Source: Collinsella aerofaciens | Lineage (GTDB): Bacteria; Actinomycetota; Coriobacteriia; Coriobacteriales; Coriobacteriaceae | Direction of reading: 5' to 3' | Length of the DNA stretch: 64,000 bases | Assembly (NCBI RefSeq): GCF_963360655.1 | Contig: NZ_OY725712.1 | Location: forward strand, 1,240,001 to 1,304,000 | Shown: in pieces, positions 9,155 to 17,973 of the stretch | How the letters are laid out: each line of letters begins with the position of its first letter | How positions within the stretch are numbered: position 1 is the stretch's first letter | Position numbers and translations under genes: made by a program | The notes under the pieces: model-generated | Database searches by the model: none | Told to the model about the DNA's origin: nothing | Seen by the model: the letters and a program-made list of their open reading frames with translations, nothing else

Positions 9155-10878
9155 TGAGGTTTCTAAAGCCATATCGAGGGCTTGTCGCAGTGACACTGCT
9201 GGTGCTGCTGGTGGATAACGTCGGTACGCTGTTGGTTCCCACGATGCTGGCGAACATGGTCAACACCGGTATTACCACGGGCGATGTCGACTACATTTTA
9301 CGCAACGGCCTATACATGTTTATCGCGACCAGCATGGCTAGCGGCGGCACGGTGCTGGGCTGCTATCTTTCGGCGCGCCTGGCCGCCAACGTGGCTTGCG
9401 ATATCCGCAATGCCGTGTACGACAAATCGCTCGAGCTCGCGGCCAGCGATTTTGAGCGCTTTGGCACTGGATCGATGATCACGCGCTCGCTCAACGACAT
9501 CAACGTGATTCAGCAGGCGATTCTGCAGACGATTCAGCTGGTGCTGCCCGTGCCGTTTTTGGCTGTGGCGGGCATCATATTCGCCTGGTTTATCGATCCC
9601 GCCATGGGCACGCTTCTGGGCGTAGTCGTTGCGATTGTGCTGGTGGCGGCGGTCTTTACGGTTGCCAACGCGGCTCCGATCTTTATGCGCCTACAGGGCT
9701 TTATCGACCGCATGAACGTGGTGCTGCGCGAGAATATTGTGGGCGTGCGCGTCATCCGTGCGTTTAACAAGGAGCGCCACGAGGAACGGCGTCTGGACGA
9801 GGTGTTTAGCGAATACGCCGCCAACGCCATCAAAGTCAACCACCTGTTTGTGGGCCTCGACAGCTCAAGCTTCTTTTTGATGAACATCGCCGAGGTGGCG
9901 GTGCTGTGGGTGGGCGGCAACCGCGTAGGCGCCCACGCCATGCAGATTGCGAGTATCTCGGCGGTGCTGGAGTATGCAATTCTGATCCTGTTCTTTGTGA
10001 TGATGGCCCAGATGGTGGTGCTGACGCTTCCGCGTGCTGCCGCGTGCCTGAACCGTGCGCAGCAGGTGTTGGAGATTGAGCCGAGCATCGTCGATGGCGA
10101 GCGCACGCTGGATGACGGGGCGCGCGAGCCCCAAGACGAAGCCGATGCGGTGGCCATGTTCGACCACATGTCGTTTCGCTTTGACGATGCCGACGAGGAC
10201 ACCCTGTGCGACCTGAGCTTTGCCTGTCGTCGCGGTCAGACGACCGCAATCGTCGGCTCGACGGGTTCGGGCAAGTCGACGGTGGCCAAGCTCTTGCTGC
10301 GCTTCCACGATGCCACCAAGGGCGCCATTCGCCTGGACGGTGTCGATCTGCGCGAGCTTTCGCAAGATGAGATCCGTGGACACATCGCCTATGTGCCGCA
10401 GAAGGCGTGGCTGTTCTCGGGCACCGTGGCAAGTAATCTGCGCTTTGGCAACGAGGACGCGACCGAGACCGACATGCTTCACGCGCTTGAGGTTGCCCAG
10501 AGCACCTTTGTACTCGATCAGCCGCAGGGGCTCGATACCCCGGTGGCGCAGGGCGGCACGAACTTTTCAGGCGGCCAGCGCCAGCGCCTGGCCATTGCTC
10601 GCGCGCTCATGAAGCATGCCGATCTATATATCTTCGATGACAGTTTTTCGGCCCTGGACTTTAAGACCGATGCCGCCCTGCGTCATGCGTTGCAAGACGA
10701 GACGCGTGACGCTGCGGTGCTCATCATCGCGCAGCGCATCTCGACGATCTTGCACGCCGACCAGATCGTCGTGCTCAAGGATGGCGAGGTTGTGGGCTTG
10801 GGCACGCATGGCGAGCTTATGGAAACCTGCGAGGTGTACCGCGCCATCGCGGAATCGCAGATGAAGGGAGGTGAGTAG
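9142..10878 (+). CDS. ABC exporter half-transporter, degenerate-site subunit
   Basis: This 578-residue protein has six transmembrane helices (about residues 1-300) fused to a nucleotide-binding domain. Walker A is IVGSTGSGKST and the signature FSGGQRQRLAIARAL is canonical. The residue after Walker B Asp is Asp rather than the catalytic Glu (IFDDSFSALDF), and the switch His is Gln (IIAQRIST). This pattern marks the degenerate half of heterodimeric multidrug-type exporters. Its partner follows immediately. GTG 9142 is chosen because gaggggga precedes it and it overlaps the marR stop. Confidence 0.93.
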   Translation: MRLLMRFLKPYRGLVAVTLLVLLVDNVGTLLVPTMLANMVNTGITTGDVDYILRNGLYMFIATSMASGGTVLGCYLSARLAANVACDIRNAVYDKSLELAASDFERFGTGSMITRSLNDINVIQQAILQTIQLVLPVPFLAVAGIIFAWFIDPAMGTLLGVVVAIVLVAAVFTVANAAPIFMRLQGFIDRMNVVLRENIVGVRVIRAFNKERHEERRLDEVFSEYAANAIKVNHLFVGLDSSSFFLMNIAEVAVLWVGGNRVGAHAMQIASISAVLEYAILILFFVMMAQMVVLTLPRAAACLNRAQQVLEIEPSIVDGERTLDDGAREPQDEADAVAMFDHMSFRFDDADEDTLCDLSFACRRGQTTAIVGSTGSGKSTVAKLLLRFHDATKGAIRLDGVDLRELSQDEIRGHIAYVPQKAWLFSGTVASNLRFGNEDATETDMLHALEVAQSTFVLDQPQGLDTPVAQGGTNFSGGQRQRLAIARALMKHADLYIFDDSFSALDFKTDAALRHALQDETRDAAVLIIAQRISTILHADQIVVLKDGEVVGLGTHGELMETCEVYRAIAESQMKGGE

Positions 10879-10879
10879 C

Positions 10880-12886
10880 ATGACCGAGGAGCTCAAGAAG
10901 CAGGGCGGCGTTGATGACGCCGTTGCCGCGGTACTGGTCGAGGAAACGGCTGCCGTGGCACCCGAGCTGGATGACGCCGCCAAGGCTGCAGCCGAGCGCG
11001 AGGCTCGCCGCCAAGCGCTCTACGAGGAAAACGAACGTGCCGAGGACGAGCGCGCCCGCGCTGAGGCAGAGCGCATGCGCGATGTGGACGACGAGGACGA
11101 GGACGAGAAACCCCGCGACACCTGGGCGACGGTGCGCCGCCTGTGGAGCGAGGCTGCCGGCGACCATTGGCGCTTCTATATCGTGTTCGCGAGTATTGTG
11201 TTCTATGCCATCTTTAACACCGCTGCGCCGGCATATAGCGCCCGTGTGATCGATGAGCTGTGGGGCCACATTCAGGTGGCGTTTGCCAACGATACCACCT
11301 TCAACATCACCTGGGAGAACTGCGGCAGGACCATCTTCATCTACTTTATGATTTGGACGGCCGCTGCCTCGTTCTACGCGCTCCAGAGCTTTTTGATGTC
11401 GAGCGTGGCCGAACGCCTCAACCTGCGTCTACGCAACCGCATCGCACAAAAGCTCAACCGTCTGCCGCTTGCCTATTTTGACGCGCATCGTCCCGGCGAG
11501 GTCGTCAGCCGTGCGACCAACGACTTGGACAAGATGTCCGAGAGCATGCAGCGCGGCTTGCTGCAGCTTCTGGTGTCGATTGGTACCGTGGTGGGCGCCG
11601 TGAGCGTGATGTTCGTGTTTAGCGTGCCGCTCACGCTAGTCTTTTTGTTCTTTATGGCGCTGTCGCTGCTGGTGACCAAGATGGTCTCGCGCCGCACACA
11701 TGATGTGACCGGTGAGCGCCAGGAGTGGGTGTCAAAGATTACGAGCGCGGTTGAGGAGGGCTACTCGGGCCGTCTGGTGATTCGCGCGTTCAACCGTGAG
11801 CGCCAGAGTTCTGCCGAGGTGCATGAGGCCTCGAGGGAGCTAGCGCGCGTGAGTACCAAGGCCGACTTTATGATTAACGCCGTCGGCCCCGCGGTGCGCT
11901 TTATCGGCCGCCTGGCACAGATCGTGATTGCGATTGTGGGCTGCAGTATGCTGGTTGCCGGCCACATGACCGTCGGCGTGTTCCAGGCGTTCTTCCAGTT
12001 TATCTACGAGGCATCCGAGCCCATGACGCAGTTGTCGTTTACCTTCAACTCGCTGCAGAGCGCGCTGGCGAGTGCAGAGCGCGTGTTCGACCTGCTCGAT
12101 GAGCCCGAGATGGAGGCCGATCCGCTGCCGGACAAGGCCGCCAAGCTGCCGGGCAAGGTCGAGGGCCGCGTCTCCTTTGAGCATGTGCGCTTTGGTTATT
12201 CGCCCGACAAGCCGCTTATGCGCGACGTGTCGTTTACCGCCGAGCCGGGCCAGAAGATTGCCGTGGTGGGAACCACGGGCGCGGGCAAGACGACGCTCAT
12301 CAACCTGCTCATGCGCTTCTACGAGATTGACGGCGGGCGTATTACGCTCGACGGCGTGGATACGAGCCGCATGGACCGCGGCGAGCTACGGCAGCAGTTT
12401 GGCATGGTGCTGCAGGACGCCTGGCTGTTCGATGGCACGATTGCCGAAAACATCGCCTACGGCTGTCCCGAGGCGACGCGCGACGAGATCGTGGCCGCCG
12501 CTCGTGCCGCGCAGGTCGACTTCTTTGTGCGCACCATGCCGCAGGGCTACGACACGCGCGTGGCCAACGATGCCGAAAGCATCAGCCAGGGCCAGCGTCA
12601 GCTGCTGACCATCGCACGCGTGCTGCTCAACAACCCGGCGATTCTCATCCTGGACGAGGCGACCTCAAGCGTGGACACGCGTACCGAGCTTGCCATCGGC
12701 CGTGCCATGGATGCGCTTATGCGCGGGCGCACGAGCTTTGTGATCGCACACCGCCTGTCGACGATTGTGGATGCCGACCTGATCTTGGTCATGGATCACG
12801 GCAACATTATCGAGCAGGGCACGCATAAGGAGCTGCTGGCTGCCGAGGGTGCCTACGCCGACCTCTATCTGAGCCAGTTCGCATAA
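10880..12886 (+). CDS. ABC exporter half-transporter, consensus-site subunit
   Basis: This 668-residue partner of the preceding subunit has about 90 extra N-terminal residues that are charged and rich in Ala, Glu and Arg, ahead of the membrane domain. The nucleotide-binding domain has Walker A VVGTTGAGKTT, Walker B ILILDEATSSVD with the catalytic Glu, and switch His (VIAHRLST). Its signature is ISQGQ instead of LSGGQ. The two subunits therefore give one working and one degenerate ATP site. ATG 10880 follows gggaggtgag and almost touches the previous stop. The substrate is unknown; export of a compound sensed by the MarR protein is likely. Confidence 0.93.
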   Translation: MTEELKKQGGVDDAVAAVLVEETAAVAPELDDAAKAAAEREARRQALYEENERAEDERARAEAERMRDVDDEDEDEKPRDTWATVRRLWSEAAGDHWRFYIVFASIVFYAIFNTAAPAYSARVIDELWGHIQVAFANDTTFNITWENCGRTIFIYFMIWTAAASFYALQSFLMSSVAERLNLRLRNRIAQKLNRLPLAYFDAHRPGEVVSRATNDLDKMSESMQRGLLQLLVSIGTVVGAVSVMFVFSVPLTLVFLFFMALSLLVTKMVSRRTHDVTGERQEWVSKITSAVEEGYSGRLVIRAFNRERQSSAEVHEASRELARVSTKADFMINAVGPAVRFIGRLAQIVIAIVGCSMLVAGHMTVGVFQAFFQFIYEASEPMTQLSFTFNSLQSALASAERVFDLLDEPEMEADPLPDKAAKLPGKVEGRVSFEHVRFGYSPDKPLMRDVSFTAEPGQKIAVVGTTGAGKTTLINLLMRFYEIDGGRITLDGVDTSRMDRGELRQQFGMVLQDAWLFDGTIAENIAYGCPEATRDEIVAAARAAQVDFFVRTMPQGYDTRVANDAESISQGQRQLLTIARVLLNNPAILILDEATSSVDTRTELAIGRAMDALMRGRTSFVIAHRLSTIVDADLILVMDHGNIIEQGTHKELLAAEGAYADLYLSQFA

Positions 12887-12916
12887 TGTGACAAAGGGAC
12901 AGTCCCACATGTCGCA
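12887..12916 (+). repeat. REP-like palindromic element, copy 5 (imperfect)
   Basis: tgtgacaaagggacagtccc is nearly identical to the start of the element at 43002-43032 (tgtgccaaagggacagtccc), but the right arm is decayed. It begins at the base after the ABC stop codon. Confidence 0.65.
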
Positions 12917-12971
12917 TCAACGCAAAGGCGCGCCGGGGATGAATTCCCTGGCGCGCCTTCTTGCGTTGATG
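12915..12971. terminator. Bidirectional terminator hairpin between convergent genes
   Basis: catcaacgcaaaggcgcgcc pairs with ggcgcgccttcttgcgttga plus tg, with two extra bases on the 3' side, around a short loop containing gggatgaattccct. It sits between the ABC operon and the convergent cysE gene. No long T run is present, so termination efficiency is uncertain. Confidence 0.6.
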
Positions 12972-12999
12972 CCGATGTCGTTTTGTGCCGCTTGCGTTC

Positions 13000-13704
13000 C
13001 TAGCGCTCGTCCACGAGCTTGGCGACGAGGGCTTTGAGCTCGGCCACCTCTCGCTCGAGTTCCTTGACGCGGCGGGCATTCTCGGTGATGCCCTGGCGGT
13101 TGAGGGCACTCTGCTCGGCGGCGTCATCGGGCATGTACTCGCGATGCTGCTTGGCGTCGAAACTCTCCTCGAACACGCGGCAGCCGTTGCGCTTGATGAT
13201 GCGTCCCGGCACGCCCACGACGGTGCAGTTGTCGGGCACGTCTTTAACGACGACCGAGTTGCCGCCGATTTTGACGTTGTTGCCGATGCGGATGTTGCCG
13301 AGCACCTTGGCGCCCGTGCCCACGGTGACGTTGTTGCCTAGGGTGGGGTGGCGCTTGCCGGTCTCGTTGCCGGTACCGCCGAGCGTGACGCCCTGGTAGA
13401 GCACGCAGTTGTCACCCACAATGGTGGTCTCGCCGATGACGACGCCCATGGCGTGGTCGATAAAGAAATGCTTGCCGATCTGTGCGGCGGGATGAATCTC
13501 GACGCCGGTGATGTGACGGGTGATTTGCGAGAGCACGCGGGCGAGCGAGCGATGACCGTGCTCCCAGAGCCAGTGCTCGGGCACGTGGTTCCACTTGGCG
13601 TGCAGGCCAGGATAGGAAAGGAAGATGACCAGACCGTTTTGCGCGGCGGGGTCCTGCGCTTGGACGGTCTTGATGTCCTCGCGAATGGTATTGATAAAGC
13701 TCAC
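13000..13704 (-). CDS. cysE: Serine O-acetyltransferase
   Basis: CysE acetylates L-serine with acetyl-CoA, the first step of cysteine synthesis. The 234-residue product has the N-terminal helical part followed by a left-handed beta-helix of hexapeptide repeats. Family signatures include [33 protein letters not shown] and [17 protein letters not shown], where the HPAAQIG and DH residues form the active site. The C-terminus has an added charged coiled segment ([20 protein letters not shown]). GTG 13704 is preferred because agggagggcgg precedes it and [10 protein letters not shown] is the usual N-terminus. No T-box or SAM riboswitch was recognised upstream. Confidence 0.93.
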   Translation of the reverse strand: MSFINTIREDIKTVQAQDPAAQNGLVIFLSYPGLHAKWNHVPEHWLWEHGHRSLARVLSQITRHITGVEIHPAAQIGKHFFIDHAMGVVIGETTIVGDNCVLYQGVTLGGTGNETGKRHPTLGNNVTVGTGAKVLGNIRIGNNVKIGGNSVVVKDVPDNCTVVGVPGRIIKRNGCRVFEESFDAKQHREYMPDDAAEQSALNRQGITENARRVKELEREVAELKALVAKLVDER

Positions 13705-13927
13705 CGGCCGCCCTCCCTTAGCGCCATGGCAATGCGATTCAATAAAGTATAGCGATTCGCTAGGGATTAGGAAGGACAATCTTGGCGGCATTGCGCGACA
13801 GGTGTCAGTTATGCAAACTTGCTGGTAATGGAGTCATGCTTTTGTGGGGTTGCGCACGAGGGGACGCCGCAACCGTATACTGGTCAACTTGGACGTATCC
13901 GCGCCCACAACTGAGAGGTTTTACTTC

Positions 13928-14566
13928 ATGGGTTTCATTAATTTTATCGCCGAGCTGCTCAAAGACCCGCGCACCGCGATTGCCAGCTGGATCGCCGCCG
14001 GCCCGCTTATGGCCTACGGCTGCGTGTTCCTGATCATCTTTATCGAGACGGGCGTGGTGTTCTTCCCGTTCCTTCCCGGTGATTCGCTGCTGTTTGCTTC
14101 GGGCTTCTTTGCCCACAACGGTGGCTTTAACATCGTGGCTTTGCTGGCCGTCGCATGGGCTGCTGCCATCTTGGGCGATCAGTGCAACTTTATGATCGGT
14201 CACTTCTTTGGCCGCAAGATCATCGCTTCGGGTAAGGTCAAGGCCATGACGCCCGAGCGCATTAAAAAGTCCGAGGACTTCTTGGACAAGTGGGGCCACC
14301 TGGCCATTTTCCTCGGCCGCTTCTTCCCGTTTATCCGCACCTTTGTGCCCTTTATCGCCGGCATGGGCGGCATGCACTGGCGCAACTTTGTCATCTTTAA
14401 CGTGCTGGGTGGCATTACCTGGTCAACGCTCTTTACGCTGCTGGGCTACTTCTTTGGCGGCATTCCCTTTGTGCAGGAGCACTTTGAGCTGCTGATTATC
14501 GGCATCGTTGCCGTGTCGATCATCCCGACCGTGGTCGGTCTGGTCAAGGCTAAGCTGGGTAAATAG
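13928..14566 (+). CDS. DedA-family membrane protein
   Basis: This 212-residue polytopic membrane protein of the DedA/SNARE-associated family carries FFPFLPGDSLLFASGFFA near the N-terminus and FLGRFFPFIRTFVPFIAGMG in the middle, both hallmark motifs with the conserved Arg residues. DedA proteins act as lipid flippases or support membrane potential and envelope integrity. ATG 13928 lies 8-12 bases after gagagg, and an in-frame start at 13844 adds sequence unlike the family. It is followed by a terminator and is probably monocistronic. Confidence 0.93.
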   Translation: MGFINFIAELLKDPRTAIASWIAAGPLMAYGCVFLIIFIETGVVFFPFLPGDSLLFASGFFAHNGGFNIVALLAVAWAAAILGDQCNFMIGHFFGRKIIASGKVKAMTPERIKKSEDFLDKWGHLAIFLGRFFPFIRTFVPFIAGMGGMHWRNFVIFNVLGGITWSTLFTLLGYFFGGIPFVQEHFELLIIGIVAVSIIPTVVGLVKAKLGK

Positions 14567-14603
14567 AACGCGTAGCTCGAGCCAGCGCGCAAACCGTGCA
14601 GTT

Positions 14604-14638
14604 GAGGCCCGTCGCCGTTTACGGTGGCGGGCCTCTTC
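14604..14638 (+). terminator. Rho-independent terminator after the DedA gene
   Basis: The stem gaggcccgtcgcc / ggtggcgggcctc has one G-T pair and a 6-base loop, followed by ttc. It lies 38 bases after the stop. Confidence 0.75.
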
Positions 14639-14864
14639 AGCTTCGGTCAAATGAAATTACTTTAGTTAGTTAAAGAAAAACGTTTTATCCGACGCGCGTG
14701 CGGAGTACAATCTCGTGCATGCGAATCGACGTGCCATCGGTTTTGATGCTGTTCGCGTGTCCCGTCCGGCTCTACGCTCCGGGCGTGCGACGTTGCGACG
14801 CGGTCGGCCTCGGTCCTTGCGTGCGGGTTCGCGAGTTTGCAACTGTGTATGTAAGGAGCGACAT

Positions 14865-15917
14865 ATGACTGTCGAGAAGAAGGATATCGATTGGGGTAGC
14901 CTCGGCTTTGGCTACATGAAGACCGATTACAGCTACGAGGCCCATTGGAAGGACGGCGAGTGGGACGAGGGCGGCCTGACCACCGACCACACCCTGCATG
15001 TCTCCGAGTGCGGCGGCATCTTCCATTACTGCCAGGAGGTCTTTGAGGGCCTGAAGGCTTACACCGCCGAGGACGGCAGCATCGTCTGCTTCCGTCCCGA
15101 CATGAACGCCGAGCGTATGTATAACTCTGCCCAGCGCCTCGAGATGCCCCCGTTCCCCAAGGACAAGTTCGTCGAGGCTGTCAAGCAGGTCGTTTCTGCA
15201 AACGCCGCCTGGGTTCCGCCCTTCGGTTCCGGTGCGACCCTGTACGTGCGTCCGTTTATGATCGGCTCCGGTGACGTGATTGGCGTGGCTCCCGCTCCTG
15301 AGTACACGTTCCGCATTCTCGTGACCCCGGTCGGTCCGTACTTTAAGGGTGGCCTTAAGCCCGTTAAGCTGCGCGTTTCCGAGTACGACCGTGCCGCACC
15401 GCACGGCACCGGCAATATCAAGGCCGGCCTGAACTACGCCATGTCCCTCAAGCCCACGATGGAGGCCCATCGCGAGGGCTATGCCGAGAACCTGTATCTC
15501 GACTCCGAGTCCCGCACCTATGTCGAGGAGACCGGCGGCGCCAACGTCCTGTTCGTGAAGGAGGACGGTACGCTCGTCGTTCCGCAGTCGCACACCGACT
15601 CCATCCTGCCTTCCATCACCCGTCGTTCGCTCGTTCAGGTTGCTCAGGACCTGGGTATGACCGTCGATCAGCGCCCCGTCGAGTGGGCCGAGGTCAAGGC
15701 CGGTACCTTTGTCGAGTGCGGCCTGTGCGGCACCGCTGCCGTCATCTCCCCGGTTGGCGAGATCGACAACAAGGTTTACGGCGCCGACGAGACCGTGACC
15801 TTCCCGGCTGGCTACACCGAGATCGGCCCTGTGATGAAGAAGCTCCGCGAGACCCTGACTGGCATCCAGTCCGGTGCTGTCGAGGACAAGCACAACTGGG
15901 TTTACACCGTCGCGTAA
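14865..15917 (+). CDS. ilvE: Branched-chain amino acid aminotransferase
   Basis: This 350-residue PLP enzyme moves the amino group between glutamate and the 2-oxoacids of leucine, isoleucine and valine. Type II BCAT features are clear: LHYCQEVFEGLKAY-like sequence at HYCQEVFEGLKAY, RPFMIGSGDVIGV, the Lys-containing GTGNIKAGLNYAMSL (PLP Schiff base), YVEETGGANVLFV and CGTAAVISPVGEI. ATG 14865 follows taaggagcgacat. An in-frame extension back to 14715 is basic and unlike the family, so it was left out. A TACAAT hexamer at 14706-14711 may be the -10. The transcript probably ends in the hairpin complex that follows. Confidence 0.96.
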   Translation: MTVEKKDIDWGSLGFGYMKTDYSYEAHWKDGEWDEGGLTTDHTLHVSECGGIFHYCQEVFEGLKAYTAEDGSIVCFRPDMNAERMYNSAQRLEMPPFPKDKFVEAVKQVVSANAAWVPPFGSGATLYVRPFMIGSGDVIGVAPAPEYTFRILVTPVGPYFKGGLKPVKLRVSEYDRAAPHGTGNIKAGLNYAMSLKPTMEAHREGYAENLYLDSESRTYVEETGGANVLFVKEDGTLVVPQSHTDSILPSITRRSLVQVAQDLGMTVDQRPVEWAEVKAGTFVECGLCGTAAVISPVGEIDNKVYGADETVTFPAGYTEIGPVMKKLRETLTGIQSGAVEDKHNWVYTVA

Positions 15918-15937
15918 TTTGTCTTACGGATATGTCC

Positions 15938-16062
15938 GGCCCGAGGGCGACCTTCCTTTCCGGCGCGTCCTCGGACATGAAAGAGCCTCCGCTGCGCACT
16001 TCGTGCGGCGGAGGCTCTTTCGTCCTGCGGAGTGCGCCGGAAAGGAAGGTCGCCCTCGGGCC
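15938..16062. repeat. Nested hairpin: perfect 29-bp outer arms around an inner stem-loop
   Basis: The outer arms at 15938-15966 and 16034-16062 are perfect reverse complements (29 bp, starting ggcccgagggcgacc). Inside them, aaagagcctccgctgcgcac (15980-15999) pairs with gtgcggcggaggctcttt (16003-16020) around ttc. The inner stem with its cttt end could terminate ilvE, while the outer arms resemble a small mobile or REP-type element. Confidence 0.8.
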
Positions 16063-16114
16063 TGCGTCACCCTGGCGCTGTCGTACGGGCAATATAGATT
16101 TGAATTAAAGATGG

Positions 16115-16140
16115 TGCGCGGCCTTTTAAGCCGCGCTTGT
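16115..16140 (+). terminator. Short GC hairpin downstream of ilvE
   Basis: gcgcgg and ccgcgc with flanking bases pair around ccttttaag, with cttgtgttttg following. It is a weak terminator candidate. Confidence 0.35.
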
Positions 16141-16174
16141 GTTTTGCTTCGCGCCATGTGGGGGCGGTGGCGAC

Positions 16175-16375
16175 GTGCATTTTTGCGAGTATTCTGCAAT
16201 CGAAGGCCCCTGCATACCGACCTCGGGCAAAAAATCGGGATTTCTCGATGTTTTCTACGGATGATGGGCGGGGTTATGGGCTGACAGCGTTTGATTTGCA
16301 GGGATATTCGCGGTCTTTGGCATTTATCGTGGCGCCCGAAGCTCTTGGTTATGTTGAATACTCCTAAAAATGCAC
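16175..16375. repeat. 201-bp element with 20-bp inverted ends
   Basis: gtgcatttttgcgagtattc (16175-16194) and gaatactcctaaaaatgcac (16356-16375) are inverted copies that match at 18 of 20 bases. The interior has no supported gene. The form fits a decayed miniature element, but no target duplication was resolved. Confidence 0.5.
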
Positions 16376-16407
16376 GGCGCTTAGAGGGGGACCTTCGCGA
16401 AAAAGGA

Positions 16408-16446
16408 AACCGCCCCGTCGAAGTATGCATTCGACGGGGCGGTTTA
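16408..16446. terminator. Bidirectional terminator before lemA
   Basis: aaaccgccccgtcgaa pairs perfectly with ttcgacggggcggttt around a 7-base loop. On the minus strand it lies 36 bases after the lemA stop, with A and T flanks on both sides. Confidence 0.75.
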
Positions 16447-16481
16447 TGCATTTGGCCGATTAAGGATGCGCTGCCAAACTA

Positions 16482-17033
16482 CTAGAACTTGACGGTCGGG
16501 GCCTGGCGGGCTGCTTCGGCGGCCTCGAAGCCCTGGCGCTCCTTAAACTGGAAGATGCCGGCAAAGATGACAGCCGGGAACGTTTGAATGGCGTTGTTGT
16601 AGCTGAGCACGCAGTCGTTGTAGCTCTGGCGTGCATAGCTAATCTTGTTCTCGGTATCCTCGAGCGATGCCTGCAGCTGCGTAAAGTTGGTGTTTGCCTT
16701 AAGATCGGGATAGGCCTCGGCTACGGCGAAGAGCTGACGCAGCGCACCGGTCAGCACGTTGTCGGCTTCCATCTTGGCCTCGGGCGTAGTGGCCTTGACG
16801 GCGGTGTTACGCGCGCTGATCACGGCGGAGAGCGTCTCCTGCTCGTGCTTGGCGTAGCCCTTGACGGTCTCGACCAGGTTGGGGATCAGGTCGTTGCGGC
16901 GCTGCAGCTGCGTATCGATGTTCTGCCAGGCGTTATCGATGCGGTTACGCTTGGTGACCATGTTGTTGTAGATGCCGGCGATGGCGCAGACAATCACAAT
17001 GACAACAACGATGCCGATGATGACGGTAATCAT
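16482..17033 (-). CDS. LemA family protein
   Basis: This 183-residue protein has one N-terminal membrane helix (MITVIIGIVVVIVIVCAIAG) and a long helical domain facing one side of the membrane. The family core is evident in RNRIDNAWQNIDTQLQRRND and LIPNLVETVKGYAKHE, followed by AYPDLKANTNFTQLQASLED. LemA is widespread, but its cellular role is not established. ATG 17033 follows ggagacatc; the in-frame start at 17258 adds unrelated sequence. It diverges from the TetR-type regulator, with about 200 bases between them. Confidence 0.93.
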   Translation of the reverse strand: MITVIIGIVVVIVIVCAIAGIYNNMVTKRNRIDNAWQNIDTQLQRRNDLIPNLVETVKGYAKHEQETLSAVISARNTAVKATTPEAKMEADNVLTGALRQLFAVAEAYPDLKANTNFTQLQASLEDTENKISYARQSYNDCVLSYNNAIQTFPAVIFAGIFQFKERQGFEAAEAARQAPTVKF

Positions 17034-17232
17034 GATGTCTCCGTTTCGAATGGCCGCGGCGGCATGCGCCAGCTGCCGTTGGTATAACGCTACTAGTATA
17101 CCCGCAACGTTTTGCCGTGCCGAACTTTCCGGTAAGCGTTGTGTTTTCGGCGGGGTTGGCACCGGGGCAAAGCGCGCGAGGTACAGGTGTAAGATATGCG
17201 ACAGATTGACGAGTGTTGTCTTTGCCCTGAGG

Positions 17233-17829
17233 ATGGCGATACCAGTGGACCTTCGCATTAAGAAAACCTACCGCGCCCTGTTCGATGCCTTTACCGAGCT
17301 TCTCGAGGAGCATCGTTTTGAGGACCTGACGGTTGCCATGCTGTGCGACCGCGCCATGATTCGCCGCACGACGTTCTACAAGCACTTTCGCGACAAGAAC
17401 GATTACTTTGCCTTTTATATCGATGAGCTCATGTCGGGCTTGCCGCAAAAACAGCCCGATGAGGCCGGCGCGGTATCTGCCGAGGACGTGCGCGCGCTTC
17501 GGCACGCGATTTTGGACGATGCCATGGATTTGATTCTGGCGCACGAGCGGCTCATGGATAACATTTTGGCAAGCAGCATGTCGGGCATGTTGACCAACGT
17601 TATTTGCGACCGCATTGCCCGCTCCATCCGCGAGCGTGTGATGAACGTGCTTGCCGAGGATGCCCTGGCCCCCGTGTCACTCGAGACGACGTCTGAGTTT
17701 GTCGCCGGCGGTATTATTCGACTTTTCACGATATGGTGGGAATCGGGCCACGATCTTGAGCGTCGACCTGAGATAGCCGATGTGGTCGATGCACTGTTTG
17801 AGCGGACCATGACACCGGTGCATCACTAG
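17233..17829 (+). CDS. TetR-family transcriptional regulator
   Basis: This 198-residue regulator has the TetR helix-turn-helix near residues 8-52: LFDAFTELLEEHRFEDLTVA, then IRRTTFYKHFRDKNDYFAFY. The C-terminal domain resembles the TetR_C_8 type found next to lipid or dihydroxyacetone genes in Firmicutes. The ligand is unknown. ATG 17233 has ccctgagg almost touching it, and GTG 17245 is an alternative. It diverges from lemA, which is a possible target. The convergent tRNA-Ser gene starts 4 bases after its stop. Confidence 0.85.
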   Translation: MAIPVDLRIKKTYRALFDAFTELLEEHRFEDLTVAMLCDRAMIRRTTFYKHFRDKNDYFAFYIDELMSGLPQKQPDEAGAVSAEDVRALRHAILDDAMDLILAHERLMDNILASSMSGMLTNVICDRIARSIRERVMNVLAEDALAPVSLETTSEFVAGGIIRLFTIWWESGHDLERRPEIADVVDALFERTMTPVHH

Positions 17830-17832
17830 GAG

Positions 17833-17922
17833 TGGCGGAGAGAGGGGGATTCGAACCCCCGGAACGCTCTCGCGCTCAACGGTTTTCAAGACCGCCGCAT
17901 TCAACCGCTCTGCCATCTCTCC
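17833..17922 (-). tRNA. tRNA-Ser (UGA)
   Basis: This 90-base tRNA with encoded CCA has acceptor arms ggagaga and tctctcc, discriminator g, and an anticodon loop ttgaaaa with anticodon TGA. The long variable arm typical of serine tRNA reads around gagcgcgagagcgttc. The T-arm gggggttcgaatccccc is perfect. Confidence 0.96.
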
Positions 17923-17973
17923 GTGAGTCGTAATGATAGCATCGTTTTGGATTTGCAACAGGGAAGGCGAACG

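Noticed and set aside
14715-14864. An N-terminal extension of ilvE or a leader peptide.
   Set aside because: The extension is Arg-rich, unlike the enzyme family, and the internal ATG has a strong ribosome-binding site. No run of Leu, Ile or Val codons typical of an ilv attenuator was seen.
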